From positions 62,001-126,000 of the forward strand of contig NZ_JAHRGM010000001.1 in NCBI RefSeq assembly GCF_019097845.1: 64,000 nucleotides of DNA, given 5' to 3'. This DNA is from Sphingobium sp. AS12. GTDB taxonomy: Bacteria; Pseudomonadota; Alphaproteobacteria; Sphingomonadales; Sphingomonadaceae. Both the position numbers and the translations under genes were made by a program. The notes below the pieces were generated by a model. It ran no database searches. It was not told the DNA's origin and saw only the letters and a program-made list of their open reading frames with translations. Numbering within the stretch: position 1 is the stretch's first letter; every line of letters begins with the position of its first letter. Positions 31,275 through 39,886 of the stretch are shown here, one piece after another.

Positions 31275-32575
31275 GGGGCTTTCTCCTGGCTGAGGTCCGC
31301 CGCCCTTATGTCGGGTGGGTCGAAGGTGCGTGCAAGGCGCAATTCGGGAAAGAGCCGCGCCCAGAACATGGTGATGACGATAGCACCGATGCCGCCGCCA
31401 ATAACAGCGGCAACCGGTCCGACCAGCGCGGCCAGAAAGCCGCTTTCCGCCTCGCCCAACTCGTTGGAGGCGGAAATGGTCAGTTGAGACAGGCTCGACA
31501 CCCGCCCGCGCATCGCGTCGGGGGTATGGAGCTGGACCAGCGACTGGCGCACGAACACCGAAATCATGTCCGCCGCGCCCAGCACGACCAGCGCGCCGAT
31601 GCCAAATTCCATCGCGATGCTGCGCGGCAGGAAAGCGGTGCAGCCAAAGGCGATCGTGGCGATGCCGAACAGGATGACCGCGCCCAGCATTTTGATGCCG
31701 ACTTCATTCCTCAGTGGCCGGAACGAAAACCACAGCGCCATCAGCCCCGCGCCGATCCCCGGCGCGGCAGCCAGATGGCCCAGCCCCGCCGACCCCACAT
31801 GCAATATGTCGCGGGCATAGACCGGCAGCAGCGCGGTCGCCCCCGCCAGCAGCACCGCGAACAGGTCCAGCGTGATCGTCGCCAGCACCAGCCGGTTGGT
31901 CCGCACATAGGTCAGCCCGTCGATCATCTGGCGTATCGGATGGCGGCTGATGTCGCGCACAGGCTGCGGCACCGGGCCGATCAGCATCATCGCGCACAAT
32001 GCCACGCCATAAAGGATAGCTGCCAGCGCATAAGCGCCCCAGGGTGTCGCCGCATAGGCATAGCCGCCCAGCGCCGGGCCGACGATCGACCCGGCCTGCC
32101 ACACCACGCCAGATATGGCGATGGCATTGGGCAGCACCTCGCGCGGCACCAGATTGGGGGCGAGCGCGCCATAGGCCGGGCCGTTGAAGGCACGGGCGAT
32201 GCCGACAATGACGGCGATGCCGAATATCAGCGGCAACCCGACCCAGCCCTCGAAGGTCGCAAAAGCCAGCACCGCCGCCGCTGCGGTCAGCAATGTCAGC
32301 GTCAGCCGGGTGATGATCCGCCGGTCATAATGATCCGCGACCCATCCGGTCAGCGGCGTCAGGAAAAACAGCGGCAAAAATTGCGCCAGCCCGATCAGCC
32401 CCAGCTGCGCCGACGCGCCTGCCGTCGTCATGGTCTCGCGCGCGATATTATAGGCCTGCCAGCCCAGCACGATCATCATGCTGTACTGCGCCAGCACCGC
32501 CGTCATCCGCCCGATCAGATAGGCCCGGAAATCGCCGAAATGCAGCGGATGGCGATGCGGGGAGGGGGCTGTCAT
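31271..32575 (-). CDS. MFS transporter (MFS_3, EntS-like)
   Basis: A 434-residue membrane protein with 12 hydrophobic segments. The first is [15 protein letters not shown], and the loop after helix 2 has [12 protein letters not shown], the major-facilitator motif A. The architecture matches the EntS/MFS_3 group, which includes siderophore and drug exporters. The ATG at 32575 ([20 protein letters not shown]) was chosen because further upstream the frame enters a palindromic repeat. It is first in an operon with cysK. Confidence 0.85.
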   Translation of the reverse strand: MTAPSPHRHPLHFGDFRAYLIGRMTAVLAQYSMMIVLGWQAYNIARETMTTAGASAQLGLIGLAQFLPLFFLTPLTGWVADHYDRRIITRLTLTLLTAAAAVLAFATFEGWVGLPLIFGIAVIVGIARAFNGPAYGALAPNLVPREVLPNAIAISGVVWQAGSIVGPALGGYAYAATPWGAYALAAILYGVALCAMMLIGPVPQPVRDISRHPIRQMIDGLTYVRTNRLVLATITLDLFAVLLAGATALLPVYARDILHVGSAGLGHLAAAPGIGAGLMALWFSFRPLRNEVGIKMLGAVILFGIATIAFGCTAFLPRSIAMEFGIGALVVLGAADMISVFVRQSLVQLHTPDAMRGRVSSLSQLTISASNELGEAESGFLAALVGPVAAVIGGGIGAIVITMFWARLFPELRLARTFDPPDIRAADLSQEKAP

Positions 32576-32686
32576 GCCAAAGGCTTTAGCCGCTGTCCCC
32601 GCAAACAGGCAACCATGGCGCTGGACAAAGGACGCAGCTTTTCTTCGTCCCGCCATGCCATGGCTTTTGCCGTCACCCTCCATCTT

Positions 32687-32763
32687 CCGTTCGCCCTGAG
32701 CCTGTCGAAGGGCCGTTCTTCTTGAGAAGAAGGACAAGGCTTCGACAGGCTCAGCCCGAACGG
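32687..32763. repeat. Intergenic palindrome, CTTCGACAGGCTCAG family
   Basis: Arms 32687-32710 and 32740-32763, inverted copies that differ from those of 34449-34525 by none of the core bases. The loop has a nested short hairpin, TTCTTCTTGAGAAGAA-like. It stands between two co-directional genes. Confidence 0.8.
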
Positions 32764-32789
32764 GGGGCTGGCAGGCCATGTAAATGAAC

Positions 32790-34421
32790 TTACTTGAACA
32801 AACTGCCCAAAATCCCGCGCACCAGCTTCCCCGCAATCCCGCCGCCCGACGATTTGCGGCTTGATCCGCCGAACACCGCGCGGCCCAGTTCGTTGGCGAC
32901 CTGTCGCCCGACCGAGGAACCGGCGGCGCGGGTGGCGGACTGGATCGCCTTGTCGATCGCCGATGGCTTTGCGGCCTCGCGCGCAGCGGCGGCATCGGCC
33001 CGTGCCTGTTCCTTGATCTGCTGTTCGCGCTGCTTGGCTTCGGCCTTGGCCTGTATGGCTGCGGTCCGCTCGGCTTCGTCCTGCGCCTTTTTCGCCTCCG
33101 CGGCCGCCGCTGCGGCATTGCCGCGCGCGGCGAGAATTTCCTCGGCCGATTCCCGGTCGATCGCCTCGTCATATTTGCCCGCCACCGGCGAAATCGACTG
33201 GATGATCGCCCGCTCCTTGAGGCTTACGGGGCCAAGCCGCGATCGCGGCGGCGCGATCAGCGTGCGCTGGACGACGCCGGGCGATCCATCCTCCTGCAAC
33301 AGTGACACCAGCGCCTCGCCGACCTTCAATTGCGTGATCGCCGTCTCGACATCCAGGTCGGGATTGATGCGGAACGTCTCCGCCGCCGCCTTGATCGCGC
33401 GCTGGTCGCGCGGGGTGAAGGCACGCAGCGCGTGCTGCACCCGGTTGCCCAATTGCCCGGCGACTTCCTCTGGTATGTCTATCGGGTTCTGGGTCACGAA
33501 ATAGACGCCCACCCCCTTCGACCGGATCAGCCGCACGACCTGCTCGATCTTGTCGGTCAGCGCCTTGGGCGCCTCGTCGAACAGCAGATGCGCCTCGTCG
33601 AAGAAGAAGATCAGCACCGGCTTGTCGGGATCACCCACTTCGGGCAGCGTCTCGAACAATTCGGACAAAAGCCAAAGCAGGAAGGTCGCATAGAGCTTGG
33701 GGCTCTGCATCAGCCTGTCGGCGGCCAGCACATTGATATAGCCGCGACCCTGATCGTCAACTTTCAGGAAATCATGGATGTCGAGCGCGGGTTCGCCAAA
33801 GAAATGCGCGCCACCCTGCGAATCGAGCTGCAGTAACTGCCGCTGGATCGCGCCGACGCTTGCCTTGGTGACATTGCCGTAGCGCGCCGACAGCGTATCG
33901 GCATTCTCCGCGCAATAGGCCAGCATCGCCTGCAAATCGCCAAGGTCCAGCAGCAGCAGCCCTTCCTCATCGGCATATTTGAAGGCGATGGTCAGCACGC
34001 CTTCCTGCGTTTCGTTGAGGCCCATCAGACGCGCCAGCAGCAGCGGCCCCATCTCGCTGACGGTCGTGCGAATGGGGTGACCCTGTTCCCCATACAGATC
34101 CCAGAAGATCGCCGGATTATCGGCATAGCTATAGTCGGTCAGGCCGATCTCTGCCGCCCGCGCGACCAGCTTGTCGGCATTTTTGGCGGTCGGGGAACCG
34201 GCCATGGCGATGCCCGACAGGTCGCCCTTTACGTCGGACAGGAACACCGGCACGCCCAGCGCGGAAAAACTCTCGGCAATGCCCTGCAACGTCACCGTCT
34301 TGCCCGTGCCGGTCGCCCCCGCGATCAGCCCATGGCGGTTGGCCCGGCGCAGGTTGAGCAACTGACGGACCCCGCCATCCTTGTCCGGCGCGCCCAGACC
34401 AATGAAAATGCCGTCGCTCAT
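32790..34421 (-). CDS. HerA-like ATPase (DUF853)
   Basis: A 543-residue ATPase of the HerA/VirB4/FtsK superfamily. Walker A is [10 protein letters not shown] at about 35-44, Walker B is [13 protein letters not shown] near 290, and the arginine-finger area [20 protein letters not shown] follows. The region after residue 420 is a long Ala/Glu/Lys/Gln coiled coil, then a Gly/Ser-rich tail ending [17 protein letters not shown]853 proteins are widespread but their cellular role is not settled; DNA translocation is the usual guess. The start at 34421 excludes an upstream extension that reads through the palindrome at 34449. Confidence 0.88.
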   Translation of the reverse strand: MSDGIFIGLGAPDKDGGVRQLLNLRRANRHGLIAGATGTGKTVTLQGIAESFSALGVPVFLSDVKGDLSGIAMAGSPTAKNADKLVARAAEIGLTDYSYADNPAIFWDLYGEQGHPIRTTVSEMGPLLLARLMGLNETQEGVLTIAFKYADEEGLLLLDLGDLQAMLAYCAENADTLSARYGNVTKASVGAIQRQLLQLDSQGGAHFFGEPALDIHDFLKVDDQGRGYINVLAADRLMQSPKLYATFLLWLLSELFETLPEVGDPDKPVLIFFFDEAHLLFDEAPKALTDKIEQVVRLIRSKGVGVYFVTQNPIDIPEEVAGQLGNRVQHALRAFTPRDQRAIKAAAETFRINPDLDVETAITQLKVGEALVSLLQEDGSPGVVQRTLIAPPRSRLGPVSLKERAIIQSISPVAGKYDEAIDRESAEEILAARGNAAAAAAEAKKAQDEAERTAAIQAKAEAKQREQQIKEQARADAAAAREAAKPSAIDKAIQSATRAAGSSVGRQVANELGRAVFGGSSRKSSGGGIAGKLVRGILGSLFK

Positions 34422-34448
34422 CCGCCTAATCCCCTGACAAAAAAACAC

Positions 34449-34525
34449 CCGTTCGCCCTGAGCCTGTCGAAGAGCCGTTCTTCTTGAGAAGAAAGACAAG
34501 GCTTCGACAGGCTCAGCCCGAACGG
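34449..34525. repeat. Intergenic palindrome, CTTCGACAGGCTCAG family
   Basis: Arms 34449-34472 and 34502-34525; nearly identical along the whole length, loop included, to 32687-32763, which lies on the other side of the HerA-like gene. The two copies thus flank one gene in direct orientation. Confidence 0.8.
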
Positions 34526-34583
34526 GTCTGATATGGCTGCATCCACCCTACAGAGCGGAAGCATGGTCCGGCAAGCGCCGCGC

Positions 34584-36110
34584 TTATTTATCGCGCAAAC
34601 GCACCGGCAGGAAAATCGGCTGCTGACCACGACGCAGCACCTGGAGCAGGATGGCGTTGCGGTTCTGCGCCGCCACCGCCTTGACCTGCGCGTCCAGCTC
34701 CGCCTGGCTCGTGACCGGGCGATTGTTGGCGCTGATGATGACATCGCCACGCCGCAGCCCCTTGGCCCCGGCATCGGTCGATCCATCGACGGCAGTGATC
34801 ACCACGCCGCGCGTATCGGCGGCCACGCCCAACTGGCGGATGATGCTGGGCGTCAGCGGGATCGCCGAAATGCCCAGCGACTGCTGCGCCGCCTGACCCG
34901 GATTCTGGTCCTGCTGGCTGAAATCCTCATCCTGCTGCGGGGCGAAGTTGGTCAGCTCATCCTCTGACGGACGCTCGCCCACAATTGCGGTGACCGTCTG
35001 GCGCTGACCGTTGCGCAGCAGGACGATCGGCACCTTGCTGCCGATCGGCTGACTGGCGACGATGGAGGAGAGATTCTGGTCGGGGTTCACTTCCTGACCA
35101 TTGACCGCGACGATCACATCGCCCGCCTTGATCCCGGCCTTGTCCGCGCCCTTGCCCGGCTCGACGCCTTGGACAAATTCGCCGCGATTCTTCGCCAGAC
35201 CCAGCGAATCGGCCAGATCCTCGCCCAGCGGGCTGATCTGTACGCCCAGATAGCCGCGCTTGACGCTCTGGCCCTGGCGCAGGGTCGCGACGATCGGCGC
35301 GGCCTGTTCGGACGGAATGGCAAAGCCGATGCCGACATTGCCGCCCGACGGTGACAAAATCTGGCTGTTGATGCCGATCACATTGCCGCGCATGTCGAAC
35401 ATCGGGCCACCGGAGTTGCCCTGGTTGATCGACGCATCGGTCTGGATGAACTTGTCATAGGTGCCGCCGGTGCCGCGATGCAGGGCGGAGATGATCCCCG
35501 CCGTCACCGTGCCGGACAAAGCGAAGGGATTGCCGATCGCGACGACCCAGTCCCCCACGCGCGCCTTGCTGCTGTCGCCGAACTTGACGAAGGGCAGGGG
35601 CTTTTTCGCGTCGATCTTCAACACCGCCAGGTCGGTCGCGGGATCGCGGCCCACCAGCTTGGCGCTATATTCTTCCTTGTTGGTCAGCGTCACCGTGATC
35701 GAATCGACGCTGGCGCCTTCCGCGCCTGCCGACACGACATGGTTGTTGGTGACGATATAGCCGTCAGCCGAAATCAGGAAGCCTGATCCCAGCGACTGGG
35801 CCTGCCGCGTCTGCGGCCGTCCGCCCGGAGCCTGGCCCTGGCCGAACAGGTCGCCAAAGGGGGTGCCGGCAAAGGGGTTTTGTGGAACCGCCACCCGCTG
35901 CTTGGTGGAGATATTGACGACCGCCGGTTGCAGCTTTTCGACCATGTCGGCCAAGCTTGCGGGCGCGCCCGCCGGGGCGGCGGCCTGCAATCCTTCATTT
36001 TGCGCGGTCTGCGCGCCGACATTGGGGGACGTGATGGCTATGGCGGTGCCGCCCAGCAACAGGGCGCCGGTAATGGCATAAGCGTAACGCACTCGTGACG
36101 GTCCTCTCAT
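34584..36110 (-). CDS. degQ: Periplasmic serine protease/chaperone, Do (DegP/DegQ) family
   Basis: A 508-residue protein with an N-terminal signal segment (YAYAITGALLLGGTAIAI). The catalytic triad is His124 (TNNHVV), Asp160 (DPATDLAVLKI) and Ser233 (GNSGGPMFD). Two PDZ domains follow, at about 300-385 and 410-505 (YLGVQI; RGVVITAVDGSTDAGAKG). It degrades or refolds misfolded envelope proteins. Length and domain order match DegP/DegQ (DO family); which of the two cannot be told. Located downstream of hflK-hflC on the same strand with a 115-base gap, a common arrangement in proteobacteria. Confidence 0.92.
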   Translation of the reverse strand: MRGPSRVRYAYAITGALLLGGTAIAITSPNVGAQTAQNEGLQAAAPAGAPASLADMVEKLQPAVVNISTKQRVAVPQNPFAGTPFGDLFGQGQAPGGRPQTRQAQSLGSGFLISADGYIVTNNHVVSAGAEGASVDSITVTLTNKEEYSAKLVGRDPATDLAVLKIDAKKPLPFVKFGDSSKARVGDWVVAIGNPFALSGTVTAGIISALHRGTGGTYDKFIQTDASINQGNSGGPMFDMRGNVIGINSQILSPSGGNVGIGFAIPSEQAAPIVATLRQGQSVKRGYLGVQISPLGEDLADSLGLAKNRGEFVQGVEPGKGADKAGIKAGDVIVAVNGQEVNPDQNLSSIVASQPIGSKVPIVLLRNGQRQTVTAIVGERPSEDELTNFAPQQDEDFSQQDQNPGQAAQQSLGISAIPLTPSIIRQLGVAADTRGVVITAVDGSTDAGAKGLRRGDVIISANNRPVTSQAELDAQVKAVAAQNRNAILLQVLRRGQQPIFLPVRLRDK

Positions 36111-36225
36111 GATCTTCAGGAAATGGAAGGCGGGACTCTCGATGGAGAGCCGGACATGCGCCGCCTTGCCTTAACCCTCATTGAATGATGCTGGTTCCGA
36201 AATGATCCGCAGCATCGGTGAACCC

Positions 36226-37077
36226 TTATTTGCGTCCCTGAAACTGTTGCAGAAACTCGTTGTTGGGCGACAGGATGATGTTGGTCTGCCCGGTCCGATC
36301 AGGCGAGAAGGTATAGCGATAGCTCTGCATCGCCCGATAGAAGTCGTAGAAGGACGGGTCCTTCCCGAAACTTTCGGCATAGATGCGCGCGGCGTTGGCG
36401 TCCGCTTCGGCGCGGATGATCTGGGCCTGCTTGGCACCCTGCGCGCGAATCGTCAGCGCTTCCTGCTCACGCGCCGTCCGCATCCGGGTGAAGGCGCTTT
36501 CCAGCGGCGTGCCGTCGGGCAGGTCGGCGCGCTTGATCCGCACATCGACAATCTCCGCCCCATATTGGCGCGCCACGCGGTCCAGCCCGGCCTCGATATT
36601 CTGCATCACCTGGCCCCGCTCCGGGCTGAGCAGCGCGGCAAAAGGCCGCTTGCCCAGTTCGTTGCGCAGCGCCGACCCCAGGATCGGCCGCAGCGCGTCC
36701 GACACCCGTTCCTCATTGCCCGCGGCAATATACATGCGCAGCGGATCGACGATGCGGTAACGGGCGAAGGCATCGACCTGCAAACGCAGCTGGTCGGTGG
36801 ACAGCACCTGCTGCCGCTCCATCTCGACCGACAGCACCCGCTTGTCGATCCACACGATCTGGTCGATGAACGGCCAGCGCCAAATGATGCCAGCACCGGT
36901 GTTCCCGAACGTCTCATTTGGCTGATAGCGGTTGATAATGTCCTTGGGATCGCCGAAGCGCACGATCACGCCCTGCCGGGTCTCCGGCACGATCGTTACC
37001 GTGCTGCCGACCACGATCAGCAGGAATAGCGCGATCAGCGCTAGCGCGATGGGTTGGCGCAATATGGCTGGCATCAC
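36226..37077 (-). CDS. hflC: FtsH modulator HflC
   Basis: A 283-residue prohibitin/SPFH-domain protein with one N-terminal membrane helix (LALIALFLLIVVGSTVTIV) and a periplasmic body. It pairs with HflK to form a ring around FtsH and limits proteolysis of membrane proteins. The SPFH core includes QGVIVRFGDPKDII and a late AEADANAARIYAESFGKDPS helix. Its ATG overlaps the hflK stop by 4 bases, so the pair is translated together. Confidence 0.93.
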   Translation of the reverse strand: MMPAILRQPIALALIALFLLIVVGSTVTIVPETRQGVIVRFGDPKDIINRYQPNETFGNTGAGIIWRWPFIDQIVWIDKRVLSVEMERQQVLSTDQLRLQVDAFARYRIVDPLRMYIAAGNEERVSDALRPILGSALRNELGKRPFAALLSPERGQVMQNIEAGLDRVARQYGAEIVDVRIKRADLPDGTPLESAFTRMRTAREQEALTIRAQGAKQAQIIRAEADANAARIYAESFGKDPSFYDFYRAMQSYRYTFSPDRTGQTNIILSPNNEFLQQFQGRK

Positions 37078-38171
37078 TGGCCTCCCGTAACGGTGGTCCC
37101 GCCGGGGGCGGCGGCGGTCGCTTGCGCGCGCCGCTTGATTTCGGGAAGCGGCAGATAGGGCGTCACATTGCCGCCTTCGACGATGGTCTTGTCGACGTTC
37201 GACAACACGCCCTCCATGGTTTCATAATACATGCGGCGGCGGGTCACGTCGGGCGACAGGCGATATTGTTCGTAAACCTTGTCGAAAGACGCGGCCTCGC
37301 CCTGCGCCTTGGCCGTCACCTGCTGGGCGGCGGCGCGCGCTTCGTTCAGATAGGTTTGCGCCGTCTGCTGCGCGGCGGACACGGCCTTGAACGCATCATT
37401 GACCGCGCTTGGCGGATCGGCCTGCTTGATCGCGACACCCTGGATGCGGATGCCCGACCGATAACCGTCCAATATCTCCTGCATCCGCTGCTCGACCTGC
37501 TGCTCGATCGCGGTGCGGCCTGCGCCCAGCGCATCGTCCAGGCTGACGCTGGCCAGCACGGACCGCATCGCGCTTTCGGCGACTTCACGCACGGCGGCGT
37601 CCGGGTCCGACAGTTGGAACAGATACAACTCCGGATTGCGAATATTCCAGCGCACCGAATAGGCGAGGTCGATGATATTCTGGTCGCCGGTCAGCACCAG
37701 ATTTTCGCTCTCCGCATTGGTCGATCCGACGTCGATGGTACGGATTTCCTCCACGTCCACCGTCGAAACAGTCTCGAACGGGGCGGGCATGGTCAGGCTG
37801 ATACCCGGCGACAGGGTGCGGCTATATTTGCCAAGGAAAGTCACAACGCCGCGTTCCTGCGGGCCGACCCGATGAAAACTGGTCATCACCAGCCACAATA
37901 TGACCAGCAGCGCGACCGCGGCGGGCCACAGCGCCTTGCCATTGGCGCGCGGGGGCAGGCCGCCAAAGCCGCCGCCACCGCCGCCGCCCTGGCCAAAGCT
38001 CTCGCGTCCCCGCCGCAGCAGTTCGTCGATCGCCGACGGGCCTTTCTGGCCGGTGGGCCGACTGGGCTGGGTCCATGGGTTGCGCGGGCCGCCATCGCCG
38101 CCCTGACCTTTCCCGTCATTGCCATCCGGCCCGTCGCTTTTTCCGCCCCAAGGCCCTTGAGCCATGCTCAT
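37074..38171 (-). CDS. hflK: FtsH modulator HflK
   Basis: A 365-residue partner of HflC. A Gly/Pro/Asp-rich cytoplasmic N-terminus (about residues 1-75, with GGGGGGFGGLPPRANG) precedes one membrane helix (WPAAVALLVILWLVMTSFH) and an SPFH domain (GPQERGVVTFLGKYSRTL). The start is not certain: ATG 38171, 38165 and 38204 are all in frame. 38171 gives MSMAQGPWGG, the usual type of start, while 38204 has a better spaced GAAGAG. Faces mrp across a 106-base gap. Confidence 0.92.
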   Translation of the reverse strand: MSMAQGPWGGKSDGPDGNDGKGQGGDGGPRNPWTQPSRPTGQKGPSAIDELLRRGRESFGQGGGGGGGFGGLPPRANGKALWPAAVALLVILWLVMTSFHRVGPQERGVVTFLGKYSRTLSPGISLTMPAPFETVSTVDVEEIRTIDVGSTNAESENLVLTGDQNIIDLAYSVRWNIRNPELYLFQLSDPDAAVREVAESAMRSVLASVSLDDALGAGRTAIEQQVEQRMQEILDGYRSGIRIQGVAIKQADPPSAVNDAFKAVSAAQQTAQTYLNEARAAAQQVTAKAQGEAASFDKVYEQYRLSPDVTRRRMYYETMEGVLSNVDKTIVEGGNVTPYLPLPEIKRRAQATAAAPGGTTVTGGQ

Positions 38172-38277
38172 GATGCCGGGCATCCACCCGAAAATTCTTC
38201 TCATCGCTCTTCTATAGGAAGGCTTATCCACGAAAAACAGTGCCAATGGCTGCGATTATTTCCTACAGGGCGTCGCC

Positions 38278-39243
38278 ATGACCGATATCGCCGATTTTGC
38301 CGCCCGCCTGACCGCCCTGACCAATGGCCGCGCCAGCGTTCCGCGCGTCAGGGACGGCATCATGACCCTCGCGCTCGACGTCGGCGGGCTTGGCCCCGAC
38401 CAGCGCGACGCGATCCTCGCCGCGATCCGCGACGGCGGGCTGACCGTGCCGGGCGTCACCGACGTCCGCATCGCCCAGACGGCTGAACGCCGCCCGCTGC
38501 GGATCATTGCTGTCGCGTCGGGCAAGGGCGGGGTGGGCAAATCCACCCTCTCGGCCAATCTGGCGGTCGCGCTCCACCGCCTTGGCCACAAGGTCGGTCT
38601 CGTCGACGCCGACATTTACGGTCCCTCGCAAGCCCGGCTGATGGGCAGCGAGGACCAGAAACCCCAGGCGCGCGAGAAGAAGCTGATCCCCGTCACCGGC
38701 GTTGCGGGTATTCCGATGCTGTCGATGGCGCATCTGGTCGAACCCGGCAAGGCGCTGGCGTGGCGCGGGCCGATGGTCGGCAATGCCCTGTCGCAACTGA
38801 TCGACGCCGACTGGGGCGAAACCGAATTGCTGGTCGTGGACATGCCGCCGGGCACCGGCGACATTCAGCTGACCATGGTGCAGAAACATAAGCCGGCGGG
38901 CGCGGTGATCGTCTCCACCCCGCAGGATCTGGCCCTGATCGACGCGACCCGCGCCGTCAGCCTGTTTACGCAGGTCGGCGTGCCGATGATTGGCCTCGTT
39001 GAAAATATGGCCGGCTATGCCTGCCCTCATTGTGGCGAAATTTCCGACCCGTTCGGGACTGGCGGGGCGGAAACGGCAGCGGGCGAGATGGCGATGCCCT
39101 TCCTGGGCCGCGTTCCGCTCGCTATCGACATCCGCCGCCAGTCGGACGCTGGCGATCCTCCTGCCGCTGGCGAAGGCATCCATGCCGACGCCTTCCGCGC
39201 CATCGCGCAAAAGGTCGCCGACTGGCTCGGTCGCACGGTTTGA
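38278..39243 (+). CDS. apbC: Iron-sulfur cluster carrier protein (Mrp/ApbC)
   Basis: A 321-residue P-loop ATPase of the Mrp/NBP35 group. The N-terminal 70 residues are the MIP18/DUF59 domain, followed by the deviant Walker A GKGGVGKST at 82-90, the MPPGTGDIQLT segment and the C-terminal CxxC (YACPHCG) that binds a [4Fe-4S] cluster at the dimer interface. It delivers clusters to apo-proteins. All motifs are intact. Divergent from hflKC; followed by an 8-bp hairpin at 39251. Confidence 0.92.
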   Translation: MTDIADFAARLTALTNGRASVPRVRDGIMTLALDVGGLGPDQRDAILAAIRDGGLTVPGVTDVRIAQTAERRPLRIIAVASGKGGVGKSTLSANLAVALHRLGHKVGLVDADIYGPSQARLMGSEDQKPQAREKKLIPVTGVAGIPMLSMAHLVEPGKALAWRGPMVGNALSQLIDADWGETELLVVDMPPGTGDIQLTMVQKHKPAGAVIVSTPQDLALIDATRAVSLFTQVGVPMIGLVENMAGYACPHCGEISDPFGTGGAETAAGEMAMPFLGRVPLAIDIRRQSDAGDPPAAGEGIHADAFRAIAQKVADWLGRTV

Positions 39244-39250
39244 CTGTCCT

Positions 39251-39270
39251 ATAGCGGCGCAAGCCGCTAT
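39251..39270 (+). terminator. Hairpin after apbC, possible weak terminator
   Basis: ATAGCGGC and GCCGCTAT form a perfect 8-bp stem around GCAA, eight bases after the apbC stop. There is no T run, so termination would be weak or rho-assisted. Confidence 0.4.
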
Positions 39271-39413
39271 GATGGTGCCGACATCCCGATAGGATCAGCG
39301 GCGGGCAACATAATGTCGCATTTACCGGGAAATATGCGAAGTTAAGCGATAATTTCCCTATCGCCGGGAACGCCGCTGCCGCCTGCTTCGTCCTAGCCGC
39401 AAAGGAGAAACCC

Positions 39414-39848
39414 ATGCCGCTGACCGCTCCGCAGGACATCGCCACCCTGCTCAACGAAACCCGCACCATCGCCCTGGTCGGCATATCCGACCGGCCCGAT
39501 CGTGCCAGCAACCATGTCATGCAAGTGCTTCAGGACCATGGCTATCGCGTCCTGCCGGTCAATCCGCAGATAGCGGGCGAGCATGTCCATGGCGAATTTG
39601 TCTGGGGCCGCCTGTCCGACATCGGTGTCCCCATCGACATGGTCGACATCTTCCGCAACAGCGCGGCTGCTGGCGAAGTCGTGGACGAAGCCATCGCTGC
39701 CGGGGCCAAAGCGGTCTGGATGCAGCTGGGCGTCATCAATGAAGCCGCCGCCGCCCGCGCCGAAGCCGCAGGCCTCAAGGTCGTGATGGACCATTGCCCG
39801 GCAATCGAAATCCCCCGCCTCGGCCTCGCGCCCATCGCGGCGGAATAA
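39414..39848 (+). CDS. CoA-binding domain protein (YccU family)
   Basis: A 144-residue single-domain Rossmann protein of the CoA_binding_2 family. It contains [20 protein letters not shown] and the [10 protein letters not shown] strand, then [10 protein letters not shown] and [14 protein letters not shown], as in the CoA-binding half of succinyl-CoA synthetase alpha. Stand-alone members have no assigned function in most bacteria. ATG 39414 is preceded by AAAGGAGAA. Confidence 0.88.
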   Translation: MPLTAPQDIATLLNETRTIALVGISDRPDRASNHVMQVLQDHGYRVLPVNPQIAGEHVHGEFVWGRLSDIGVPIDMVDIFRNSAAAGEVVDEAIAAGAKAVWMQLGVINEAAAARAEAAGLKVVMDHCPAIEIPRLGLAPIAAE

Positions 39849-39886
39849 CGCTTTCCAGCCCGCGCCTGCCTCTCTATCAGGCGGCT

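Noticed and set aside
31484..32725. A 413-codon open frame opposite the MFS transporter, rich in Arg, His and Gln.
   Set aside because: Antisense shadow of hydrophobic codons; the transporter has 12 helices and motif A.
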